From: Telmatactis stephensoni
Lineage: Eukaryota; Cnidaria; Anthozoa; Actiniaria; Isophelliidae
Assembly (NCBI GenBank): GCA_029948255.1
Contig: JALIZF010001487.1
Span: 141,001-205,000 of the forward strand
Direction: 5' to 3'
DNA length: 64,000 bases
The stretch's first letter is position 1; every line of letters starts with the position of its first letter. Shown here piece by piece: positions 11,195 through 21,044 of the stretch. The position numbers and the translations under genes were made by a program. The notes under the pieces were generated by a model. That model worked only from the letters and a program-made list of their open reading frames with translations, searched no databases and was not told the origin of the DNA.

Positions 11195-12113
11195 ATGTTA
11201 ATAATAATAATTGGCAAAGAAGGCCTAATTATCAGATGAAACATTTTTTTCTTGAATGTATGAGCATGAATATTCTAGAAAGCTCAAATTTTCGACTCCT
11301 CATGTCTAGTGGCGGCTAAAATAGGGCAATTAGTTTTCACACATTATATTTATAGAACATATTTAGACTAAATTACATACACATATCTCAGATCTATTTA
11401 TTCAGCACTTTCCTGTAGTATGATAGTATGTTCCATTCTGACCCAAAGACCAAAGGGAATGGAGGGAGAAAAAAGATGGAAGGGGACTAACAATAAAACT
11501 AAGTGTGAATGTGGACCATTTGAAAAATATCCCAAAACAATTTGAATTCATATTAAGGACGGGAAATTACGTAGTGGATGGAGCCAAAATTTGTCTAATC
11601 CAAATGGAAGTCGAGTATTCAGTCAGATGAAGATGACGTTTACTCTTCATCTTTTCAGCCTGCTTGGACACGAGAATATACGTTGAAATTTATACGGTAA
11701 ACTCGACTAGGACAATGTTTACGTCATTGTGATTGTTGTTAATTTTGCACTCTTTTTTTGCACATTTTTTAAAAAAATAATAAATTAATTTTTTTTGCAA
11801 AAAATTAATTAAATTGTAAATTAATGGATAGTGAGCACAGCTACTTAAAATAGCTAAAAAAAGCTAATCAAGTAAAGTAGCTATGGTCAGAGTTATTTAA
11901 GGATATAGAAAAGTAATAATTATATTGTGCAAAAAAGTAATACTAAACAAATAGTAATTTATAGAATTTAGAAAAAAGGATGAGGGGAAAAGAAAAAAAA
12001 ATCAAAAATACAATATAATAATAATCAGAAAGAATAAATAGAATTATCAAACATGGGCATTTGAAGAAGATATGTCAGCAAATGACAGAAAGTTAATAAT
12101 CAGCAAACAATAA
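11195..12113. other. AT-rich non-coding stretch
   Basis: No gene is seen. 11,730-12,040 is strongly A/T-rich with poly-A and poly-T runs. Confidence 0.5.
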
Positions 12114-12414
12114 GTCATTTCCGTCGAAGAATCAGATCTTTCTTTATTCAAAGATCTAAAGCAAGCTGTGAGAGCAAAAATTGACTGTTTGCAGTTTATC
12201 CCTGATACCAAGTTGAGGATAAAATACAGGGACGACGAGAACACATTTGTAAACCTTCATGCTGGGGATTCTCTGTGATGCCTTGCGATGTGCTAGTATG
12301 GTGCAAGGGGCTACTTTTCGAAGACTCACCATCAAGATTGATTGGCAGCCACAATCCACACCAGAAATTATTGTGAAACGTCGTGAATCTACAAGTGCTA
12401 TTTCTACAAACTGA
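12114..12414 (+). pseudogene. PB1-like domain remnant
   Basis: One frame reads VISVEESDLSLFKDLKQAV, then DTKLRIKYRDDENTFVNL, then stops; after a one-base shift at about 12,275 it continues DALRCASMVQGATFRRLTIK to a stop at 12,412. The spacing 'basic helix, K-Y-x-D-E-x, L, helix, strand' is that of a PB1 protein-interaction domain (NBR1/p62-like). The frameshift and the lack of flanking coding sequence make this a pseudogene or dead exon. The family is inferred from pattern only. Confidence 0.45.
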
Positions 12415-12669
12415 AGAAAGTTATTTCAACTTTACCCTATCACTTTCAAATGAATTAAACAAGGACTGCCAAGACAAAATCTAGTAGCTCTATAGTATTG
12501 AATTTATAACAAGGACACTTCCTATTCGTTTGAACAGTTTATTCATTGTTGTAAAATCAAATCAGAGCACATTAGTATTCGTTCAGTTCTTGAGTTCTAT
12601 GGAGTTAAAACTTATAGTTGTATTAGTTGTAATTCAAAAATAAAATTACTTTTTTTCAGTTTGCGCAGA

Positions 12670-13868
12670 GGTACAGCAATATTAAATGATATGAAAATAA
12701 GAGAGAAAATAAAACTAGAACTAGAAAGGTCTAACAGTGAAATTTACAAATCCCTTTGAAGTCACCGATGTCGCGACAGTTTTGGTGCACAGTCTATTTA
12801 CATCAGATTTGAGGTATAAAGTATTCTTTAGATTATCTTAAATGTTTATATAATTGGTATATCTGAAAAAAATTCAACAAGTCCTCCTATTTTATATATG
12901 TTGATGCTTCAATTTCAGCTAGTTCTATGTTATAAGCGACAAGTTCCAGCAAATTATAATTCATGACAGTTCTCATTTTATTGAATACAAACTCCACTGG
13001 ATTGAAATCCGGCGAGTAAGTTGGCGTGTAAACGAGTTCAATATTGCGATCACCAAGCCATTCTCGTAAAGCGTCACCGCCAGCATAATGGTGAGTTGGG
13101 CAATTATCCATCACAACTATATCACAAACTTTGAGGGCTGGTCTACCTGTTTCAATGTTGGCGGCTTTGCCAGCTTGGCCAAAAAAATCGAGGAAAACTA
13201 AAGTATCTGATGGACCATGAACTGTATTTATATATTCCACGCCATTTAAACCAGCTAATAGATTTACTATAATGTTAGGTGATTGATGGTAGCACTGGAA
13301 CTCAACACATCTTTCACCAACAGGAGAGTGTCCATACACCCGCTTCCCATGTGATGGAGTCTTCAGACCACATTCATCGAAGAATTTCAGTTTGTAAGGA
13401 TCTTTACTGTGAAGATAGTCAATAAACATTTGAGTATATGCGACATTTTCTACGGTGAATCTCTCTTCAGCGATGGTACTGACTTTTTTGTGGGAATACT
13501 GTTTACCAGATAACATTCACCCTTTTAGAGCGCGGGAAATCGCTAAGTAAGACGTTCCCTGTGGAATGTCTCCGAATTCTTCAAGCTTTTCATAAATTTC
13601 TTTTAAAGAACAGGTAGGCCTCTCGTTTTTTAGAACTCAACAAGCTCCAAATCTCCTTGGGTAAGACTTGAAGGAATTCCTCCTCCAGTCTTTTTGCGTG
13701 GCTCAATAGTACTGTCATTGTGCAAACGATTCCAAATATTCTTGACGGTCTCTCTACTAACTTTGAAAGAATTCGCCACGTCAGAAAATCGACCAGGAAA
13801 ATAACCACTCACTACATCTGCTGAACAGGTGTCAATGTGTAACAGTTATTATATGCTTTTTACTACTG
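12670..13868 (-). mobile_element. Mariner/Tc1-like copy 1 of a perfect tandem duplication
   Basis: First unit of a 1,198-bp head-to-tail repeat (period from 12,671 to 13,869). Both units begin GTACAGCAATATTAAATG and end TTTTTACTACTGG, and the junction shares a GTA. I saw no difference between the units where I compared them. The ends do not form a convincing terminal inverted repeat, and the transposase lacks its N-terminus, so the unit is a truncated element. Confidence 0.8.
12887..13812 (-). pseudogene. Mariner/Tc1-like (DDE_3) transposase pseudogene, copy 1
   Basis: Leftward remnant. The helix-turn-helix part (GRFSDVANSFKVSRETVKN, 13,630-13,812) is followed by a frameshift in an A-run near 13,630 and then, after ALKG, by a TGA at about 13,516 just before MLSGKQYSHKK; the latter looks like an Arg CGA codon mutated to TGA. 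The 209-codon catalytic part has FFDECG, VVMDNCPTHH and SPDFNPVEFVF, giving D, D and E with 37 residues between the second D and the E. No start methionine is present upstream of the HTH. It carries three defects: 5' truncation, frameshift and nonsense. Confidence 0.85.
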
Positions 13869-15069
13869 GTACAGCAATATTAAATGATATGAAAATAAGA
13901 GAGAAAATAAAACTAGAACTAGAAAGGTCTAACAGTGAAATTTACAAATCCCTTTGAAGTCACCGATGTCGCGACAGTTTTGGTGCACAGTCTATTTACA
14001 TCAGATTTGAGGTATAAAGTATTCTTTAGATTATCTTAAATGTTTATATAATTGGTATATCTGAAAAAAATTCAACAAGTCCTCCTATTTTATATATGTT
14101 GATGCTTCAATTTCAGCTAGTTCTATGTTATAAGCGACAAGTTCCAGCAAATTATAATTCATGACAGTTCTCATTTTATTGAATACAAACTCCACTGGAT
14201 TGAAATCCGGCGAGTAAGTTGGCGTGTAAACGAGTTCAATATTGCGATCACCAAGCCATTCTCGTAAAGCGTCACCGCCAGCATAATGGTGAGTTGGGCA
14301 ATTATCCATCACAACTATATCACAAACTTTGAGGGCTGGTCTACCTGTTTCAATGTTGGCGGCTTTGCCAGCTTGGCCAAAAAAATCGAGGAAAACTAAA
14401 GTATCTGATGGACCATGAACTGTATTTATATATTCCACGCCATTTAAACCAGCTAATAGATTTACTATAATGTTAGGTGATTGATGGTAGCACTGGAACT
14501 CAACACATCTTTCACCAACAGGAGAGTGTCCATACACCCGCTTCCCATGTGATGGAGTCTTCAGACCACATTCATCGAAGAATTTCAGTTTGTAAGGATC
14601 TTTACTGTGAAGATAGTCAATAAACATTTGAGTATATGCGACATTTTCTACGGTGAATCTCTCTTCAGCGATGGTACTGACTTTTTTGTGGGAATACTGT
14701 TTACCAGATAACATTCACCCTTTTAGAGCGCGGGAAATCGCTAAGTAAGACGTTCCCTGTGGAATGTCTCCGAATTCTTCAAGCTTTTCATAAATTTCTT
14801 TTAAAGAACAGGTAGGCCTCTCGTTTTTTAGAACTCAACAAGCTCCAAATCTCCTTGGGTAAGACTTGAAGGAATTCCTCCTCCAGTCTTTTTGCGTGGC
14901 TCAATAGTACTGTCATTGTGCAAACGATTCCAAATATTCTTGACGGTCTCTCTACTAACTTTGAAAGAATTCGCCACGTCAGAAAATCGACCAGGAAAAT
15001 AACCACTCACTACATCTGCTGAACAGGTGTCAATGTGTAACAGTTATTATATGCTTTTTACTACTGGTA
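13869..15069 (-). mobile_element. Mariner/Tc1-like copy 2 of a perfect tandem duplication
   Basis: Second unit of the 1,198-bp repeat, directly abutting the first. Identity ends at about 15,069 (GGTA followed by TAAAAA instead of CAGC). Confidence 0.8.
14085..15010 (-). pseudogene. Mariner/Tc1-like (DDE_3) transposase pseudogene, copy 2
   Basis: Identical at protein level to copy 1 over the 209-codon catalytic frame and the HTH frame, with the same A-run frameshift, the same TGA before MLSGKQYS and the same missing N-terminus. Shared defects mean duplication came after inactivation. Confidence 0.85.
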
Positions 15070-16759
15070 TAAAAATTTTTAAAACTGTAGTGAACTCACC
15101 TTAACTGTGTGGCCATTGGCAATTTTGATTTTTGTGCGATTGATTTTGGGATCTAATTTTTGCGACTGGTTAAGACTGGCTTTTGTCAACAGAAATTCAT
15201 TTTGGTGATTTCCATGATGTTACAAAATATTAAAATGATAACAAGGTTAAAGTACCACAAGGTTTAGGCGTACGCGTCCAGCTTGACCACCCTCAATTTA
15301 CAAAACAATCGAATTTGCAATTTACTCTTGAGTAAGAACCTCCATTGTTCCGATTTGTGCTACGTTTAATGCATGGTAGGCTTTGTTTTATAAACTGCTG
15401 TCATTGAGTTTCTTACACCCAAGTTCGGCCGGCATTAGTATTGAGTACAAATAATCATGAATATATACAAATCAACAGGGTAAAAAACAAAAAACAAAAG
15501 GAGGCGTTATTTCTCCAATGATTGTCTAGTAATACAATAGGTGGCATATTTTGTGTCGATCACACTCTGGTGCACATTTATACATAACAATAGATTTTAA
15601 GAAAGTGTGCCAAGGCAGGGACATCAGACAATGTCTTAAAAATGAAAGGTCTAATTGCACATCAAAGCTCTCGGACCACTTATCAAAGAAAACTAAAGTG
15701 AAATAACGAAGCCTACATGAATAAAGAAACCAAGCCGAGAAAAAAATTGCTGGGGCACGGACGTCACAGGCTACTTTTCCTTAACTTTATGTGTAAAAAA
15801 CACTACAGAAGTAACAGTTAAATCTCCACAATGTCTCACATAAACACATTATAAAGTAAGGACAGAAACACCTCAATGACAATCAACCACCGTGATTTCA
15901 AAGATCGATGATAAATCTGTGTTGTCATAAACATTTGTATGAATAAGATAATTGTGAATATTTTCAGGGGTGGTTTTCAAATCAGTCAAAATGTGTTAAG
16001 ATGAAAAAGTCTGCACCGTCCTCCCCTAACAGCATGATCTCACGTCTTGGACCAAGTTTATACAAAAACTAATCACTCTACAATATAAGATATAGCTTGA
16101 AGAACTAAATTCTTGGATTTTTCTTTTGGGGCACAACCTGTAACTTGCTGTGAATTGGGAGGGAAATATGGCCAAAAACATGCAAAATGGGCAAATAATG
16201 TCACTCATTATCCCACAAAATTTAATAATCAATACAAAGATTTTTTCCCCAATCAACTGCCATGGACTTCAACTCTTACCTGTCGTCAGAAGTTTCCTGT
16301 GAATTCTTCTTTGATGCAAACAGCCCACAGACAAACTCAGCGTGGTTTGGGTATTTTATCTTCGTGTTTACTTTTGCTAGCAAATATTTCGAGATCCAAG
16401 GTCCATACATTCAGATTAAGCACTCCCAGCACATCATATACTGGTAGACTATAAGTTCTCATTCATTTTCCCAATTCTAAGATCACAGAGATGGAGAACG
16501 CAGTTTAACTGTTCCATCTTTGTCAAAAATGTTATAAACATATAAATTCTTTATATGCTCTATATCATGTCAGGTTAGTCGACTTACTAACACAAGATCT
16601 TGACTTACTAACATGAGGTCTCAACCTGACAGACTGGTAACACTGAAATGTTTCCACTGACTTAAATGTTGCACGCTCAATGAGGCTCAGGTGACAAAAT
16701 ACAAAATGGCTGTTAGGTTACTACTGCTGAAAGTTAGCGCTACAAAGTTTCGGGTCATA
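15070..16759. other. Non-coding stretch, no gene recognised
   Basis: Frames at 16,113-16,454 and 16,262-16,447 overlap in different phases and match nothing I know. No repeat structure stands out. Confidence 0.4.
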
Positions 16760-17390
16760 TTCAGTGCTCTGCCTTCTTATATCCCCACTATAGAACACAC
16801 TCAAGGTGATCGTGATTCTATTATGGCTCAGTGCTTTAATCTAGGTTTTTCATATGCTGAAATACTTGGCTTTCTTATTATTGTGCATGGCATCAAGTTG
16901 AGTCTCAGTCAACTTAAGCGAATCCTGTACAATAGACATTTAAAAGGAATTTTCCACAATTCTGAGAATATAGTGTCTGCATTAGAGCAAGAACTATGAT
17001 AATAATAGTTTATTCAGCTCTCTTGTAATTATAAAACTTAATTATCAAACCAATATAATATACAAATATACACATTATATATTGTACAAAACAATACATA
17101 CAGGTTGATCCAGGGCCTAGACTTAGGGGGTTCACTTTACATTCTATATTGTACAGCCATATATGTTTGTTTATCATCTCGAGTTAGTCAACTTACTAAC
17201 ACAAGAGAAGAAGTGGCAGCTCTCTAGGGTATCGTCAGATGCAGCTTAGACTAAAACTTGACAGTGACATTTCAGTTGACAGAGAGATGGTTCATGAAAG
17301 CCTGTTATTGCTTGAAAGAGCTCAATAGCAAGTCACAAGAAGAAAGTATGTTTCAAAAGGACTGAACTATTTGAGGCATATCGATAGATA
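16760..17390 (+). pseudogene. Integrase-core (rve-like) gene, N-terminal part, broken
   Basis: The frame to 16,999 has IMAQCFNLGFSYAEILGFL and ISLSQLKRIL-like spacing (HGIKLSLSQLKRILYNRHL), the helix-turn-helix leader found before a DDE integrase domain in a multicopy metazoan family. About 200 bp of AT-rich sequence follows, then at about 17,215-17,330 a second piece, GYRQMQLRLKLDSDISVDRE, which is the next HTH segment of the same family. The catalytic part is not here; a copy of it is at 57.8-58.7 kb. Identification rests on remembered family patterns. Confidence 0.5.
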
Positions 17391-17401
17391 TGACAAATAC
17401 C

Positions 17402-17519
17402 TTACTATCCGTTGCAAAATTCCACACGGGATTTAGAAGCAATCGGATTCAGAGAACTACTGTCTTTATTCCCAAAAGTACGTCTAGATACCGTGTGGAA
17501 TTTTGCAACAGAGAGTAAG
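17402..17519. repeat. 118-bp hairpin repeat
   Basis: TTGCAAAATTCCACACGG at about 17,412 is perfectly inverted (CCGTGTGGAATTTTGCAA) at about 17,492, extended by CTTACTATC and GAGAGTAAG. The arms are about 28 bp. MITE-like. Confidence 0.7.
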
Positions 17520-17991
17520 GTGTTGTCTTGAATAAATTAACAAAATATGAGGGTTTTACCTTGGCAGCTCGAACGTCAACTTGTTGCTTACTTTTGAAGC
17601 TTACTGAATTATACCTAGTGCAGCAAAAACAACGACACTTGGCAACAGGTATGTTAACATCTTGTTCTATGCCATACCTAGAAAATTTCACGAAACAATT
17701 CAACAGAATTTGTAGAAGTCGAAGGAATACAAAGTCGCAACATTCACCTCGTGGTCACAAAAATTACTCTCCAAGTTTGCTTGAGGAAAACATTGGCGTT
17801 TAGCTTCTCACGTCTCCATATTTTGTTACAAGTTACAATAGGCATTTGTCTTTCTTATAGCAGATACGGTCATTGGTTTTTGAAATTTTGTTGAGATTTT
17901 GGCGGTAGTTTTGACTACATAATTTTTGCATCGTAACAGGCAGCGAAAATTTGTATTGCAACTTCTAAGGATTAAATTGGTGTGATACCTG

Positions 17992-18795
17992 TTGTATGTA
18001 GTCTTTACAATGAGCTATTTGTTCGCCAAATGCGAGGCTTTTAGTGCCGGAAACGTTCGGCATTCCTTAAATGCTTGGAAACAGCTTACCTCTGATAGAG
18101 ATATACTATTGACTGTGATGGGATTACAAATTGATTTTTTGGTTCCACCTGAGCAACACTATGTCCACGAGACGAGGTCATCGAAGAACGAGGAGACTGC
18201 CATTAATAATGAGATTGGTAAACTACTTACGAAGGGAGTACTAGAACATATTGACCACTCGGAAAATGAGATAGTTTCAGGTATTTTTACACTACCCAAA
18301 AAGGATGGCAGTTACAGAATTCTTAACTTAAAACATCTGAACTAGTCTTGTGAAAAGATCCATTTCAAAATGGACACTTAAATACAGTCCTGAAATTAAT
18401 CGAGAAAGGCTGCTTTATGGCGTCAATAGACCTAAAGGACGCTTATTATTCTGTTCTCATTGTAAAAGCGGATCGGAAGTATTTGAGATTTCAATGGGGC
18501 GGCAAGCTTTATCAGTAGACGTGTATGCCAAACGGCCTTTCATGTGCCCCATGTAAGTTTACAAAGCTGTTAAAACCGGCACTCACGGTTCTCCACCTAA
18601 AAGGACATACCATCCAGGGTTATATTGACGACCTGTTTCTTTTAGGCAAATCTTAACGCCCGAGAAGGCCTCTGGTGTATTAGATGCATGTCGTGAATTA
18701 CTGAATACTGAACAGACCTTCGCAAAACACTACAATAAGCCTATTGCAAACAACTTTGGCTTATCTATACTACAACATTACAAAGATAATAGTTA
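17992..18795 (+). pseudogene. DIRS-like retroelement: reverse transcriptase and recombinase remnants
   Basis: Frame 17,992-18,345 reads the start of a DIRS/Gypsy-grade reverse transcriptase (AWKQLTSDRDILLTVMGLQI, then LPKKDGSYRILNLK). After a frameshift, SIDLKDAYYSV and YLRFQWGGKLYQ appear near 18,420-18,505, and after another shift the YIDD catalytic motif lies near 18,625. At 18,720-18,795 a piece with TFAKHYNKPI and a stop resembles the extreme C-terminus of DIRS tyrosine recombinases; everything between is deleted. At least two frameshifts. The YR assignment is weaker than the RT one. Confidence 0.65.
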
Positions 18796-18982
18796 AGTGT
18801 TGAGCACCTAAGTGAATTAATGTGAATAGTTATGTATCAGTTACCTTTCCAGTTTTATTATCATTAAAGTGTTTTTCGTTTCACAATGGCAAAATTTATT
18901 GACATTGGGGTTCAAGTGTAACCATGAAGGGCTTTCAAATCTCATGTGGCTACATAGTGACGTCAGACTTACGTTGAGATAG

Positions 18983-19248
18983 AATTATAAAATTAAACAA
19001 AACTTACCTGTAAGTTGAAGTATGATTGTAATTCTGTCTCAACGTCAGTCAGGAACGAAGGAGTTACACGCCCTTCCCATATTTTCCCGCCCACTCCTTC
19101 GTTCCTGGTCAATATTTTTTTCCGTGGTTACACTTGCTTTTAAGAATGACTAGATCAGCAAGCGCTTGCTTCTCATGTAACTCCTTCATGACGTTGAGAA
19201 TTTCAATCAAACTTCAACTTACGGGTAAGTTTCGTTAATTTTATAATT
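18983..19248. repeat. 266-bp inverted-repeat element with splice-donor-like arms
   Basis: Arms of about 85 bp face each other: AATTATAAAATTAA, ACTTACCTGTAAGTTGAAGT and GGAGTTAC on the left, and the reverse complement at 19,175-19,248. Both arms contain ACTTAC(C/G)(T/G)GTAAGT, a donor consensus on either strand. It lies just upstream of the HARBI1-like exon. Confidence 0.7.
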
Positions 19249-19274
19249 ATAAACTTCTACTGTATGTTTTCTAG

Positions 19275-19780
19275 ATTTCACAAGGATGATATGGATCGAC
19301 TGTTACATGCCTTAGAACTACTGGACCATCATATTTGTTCTCAAGGAACCAGAGCTTCAGGAATGGAATCTCTTATGATTATGTTACGAAGATTAAGCTA
19401 CCTAAATAGGTGGATTGATGTAGTTCCTGCCTTTGGAGGAACCCAATTCGAGCTTAGTCTCATATTCAATAATATTCATAATCAATTATCGAAAAAAATG
19501 TGTTTGCTTTTAGTAATTTTGCAAAGGAAGTGTGCACTTATGCAACCTATTTGATTGTATTTTAGATAGTTGATGATATATATGAAAGATATAAGGAGCT
19601 ACTGACTTCATTAGATCTAGTGTGACTAGACCCAGGAATGTTTTCACAAGCAATACATGCTAAAGGCTCTCCCCTTATTCAGTGTTGGGGATTTATCGAT
19701 GGTACTCCTAGAGGAATTGCAAGACCAATTTACAATCAAAGAATAATGTTCAGTGGAGGATTCACTGTGTAAAATTTCAG
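19275..19780 (+). pseudogene. HARBI1-like (DDE) transposase, two N-terminal exons
   Basis: Exon A follows ATGTTTTCTAG (acceptor ends 19,274) and reads FHKDDMDRLLHALELLDHH, GMESLMIMLRRLSYLNRWID and FELSLIFN, the usual N-terminus of HARBI1-like nucleases. Exon B follows TTGTATTTTAG (ends 19,565), reads VDDIYERYKELL, then an in-frame TGA, then CWGFIDGTPRGIARP, which holds the first catalytic aspartate, and ends at a TTTCAG/GTAACG donor (19,780). A second stop sits just before that donor. The remaining exons are not found downstream. Pseudogene. Confidence 0.65.
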
Positions 19781-20104
19781 GTAACGTACATACTGAATAC
19801 ATATTTATTTAAAGTTGGACGACGATCAAATTTGAACCGTTTAGAAGGTGATTTTAAAATAATTAAGGTGATTTTAAAAATGATAATAACACCTTTGTAA
19901 ACTGTAAATCTGACGTTTAAGAAAAATTGGTAAAAAAATAATACCTAAACTTTTGAGATGAATTTCCTCTGAAAGCTGTCCGCCATTAATCTGTCTTGGC
20001 TTCTACGAGCCCGTGATCATTTGACACCCGTGATCTCAGTTGCTCAACAACTGGGTTCGACTTCATAAAAGACTATGTGAAATTATATTGATTATGGAGG
20101 GAAA

Positions 20105-20334
20105 ATGTCGAATTTCGAAGATGCTCTCCCAGAAAATGATACCGATTCTTCTGATACGTCTTCGGAGAGTTCCTACCACTCAGCAGACAGCTCATTTTTT
20201 CCATACGATGCTGATATATAGTCGATTGCTAACGATGAAGAAGCCGCAGCAAAGTACGCTCAAAAACTTGCTATCGAAGAAGAAGAGCAACTATTGCTGA
20301 GTCATTACTCAGGAGAATGCGATGTTGAAGAATG
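20105..20334 (+). pseudogene. Acidic first exon of an unidentified multicopy-type gene
   Basis: ATG at 20,105 opens a Ser/Asp-rich N-terminus (SNFEDALPENDTDSSDTSSE), then a stop (TAG at about 20,219), then EEAAAKYAQKLAIEEEEQ and SGECDVEEW up to a perfect GTAAGT donor at 20,335. The acidic region ending in a VEEW-type motif before a splice site resembles the N-terminal exon of proteins with a C-terminal P2X7-like zinc domain, but the Cys-rich exon is not seen. Identity uncertain. Confidence 0.3.
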
Positions 20335-20597
20335 GTAAGTGAGAATATTTTAAAGTCAAAATACTAAGTATTGCCATGATTTTTGTTTCCAGGGTTAGAT
20401 TATTTCTGAATACTGAGAATGACTAAACCACTAGCTTAGCTGCCGACTCGTAACTGTTTGTCAATCGTCATTCAGAATATATACTCCTTTACACAACCGT
20501 TTTATCGTCTACATATCTCTATTGTCTTGTTTGATAACTAAAACCAAAGTTCCCTTGTTATGCAGCTAGAACTATAATTTCTGGGATCTCATTTTAG

Positions 20598-21044
20598 AAT
20601 ATGTCATTTATGATGATGGATGCCATTTCAAGAATATGCTCAAAACAATAACAGATGCCATTTGACAGAGCAAACAAAAAAGCTACACAGTACAAACATT
20701 GTCGTCGACAAAATGCATATGAAAGGGCACGTCGATCCGTGGTGTAAAATGAATTGTGACTCCCGCAATATTAAAGAGCTAGAAAAGGTAATACTGTAAA
20801 TACAAATTTAGCCCAAAACAGAGATCCAAATTACATATTGATTGTAAAAAATTTCATTTTTACACAGGTTGACACTGAAGTGTGTGAGCAGGCATTTTCT
20901 TGGCTTTCTTCATACAAAAAAATCACAAGAAGAATGAATCAAGAAAACTTCATTTTTTTCATTCTATATTTATTACACTTGCATAACAAAAGAGAAGAAC
21001 AGAAGTTAATTAATAGTGGACTAATGAGCAAAATGGAAGTATGA
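20598..21044 (+). pseudogene. KDZ-like transposase C-terminal exons
   Basis: First exon (20,598-20,787; acceptor CTCATTTTAG) reads YVIYDDGCHF, then after a one-base frameshift near 20,630 NIVVDKMHMKGHVDPWCKMN up to AAAAG/GTAATA. Second exon (20,868-21,044; acceptor TTTTTACACAG) reads VDTEVCEQAFSWLSSYKKIT and MNQENFIFFILYLLHLHN to a stop. The blocks 'D-x-M-H-x-x-x-H-x-D-x-W-C' and 'T-E-x-x-E-Q-x-F-S-W-L' match my memory of Kyakuja-Dileera-Zisupton transposase C-termini. The phase-0 junction is exact, so the intron is probably genuine. Confidence 0.5.

Noticed and set aside
12670..15069. Two independently transposed mariner copies
   Set aside because: Shared truncation, frameshift and nonsense codon show later duplication instead of two insertions.
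16113..16454. 113-aa frame as a gene
   Set aside because: Overlapping frames in other phases are equally long and no motif is recognised.
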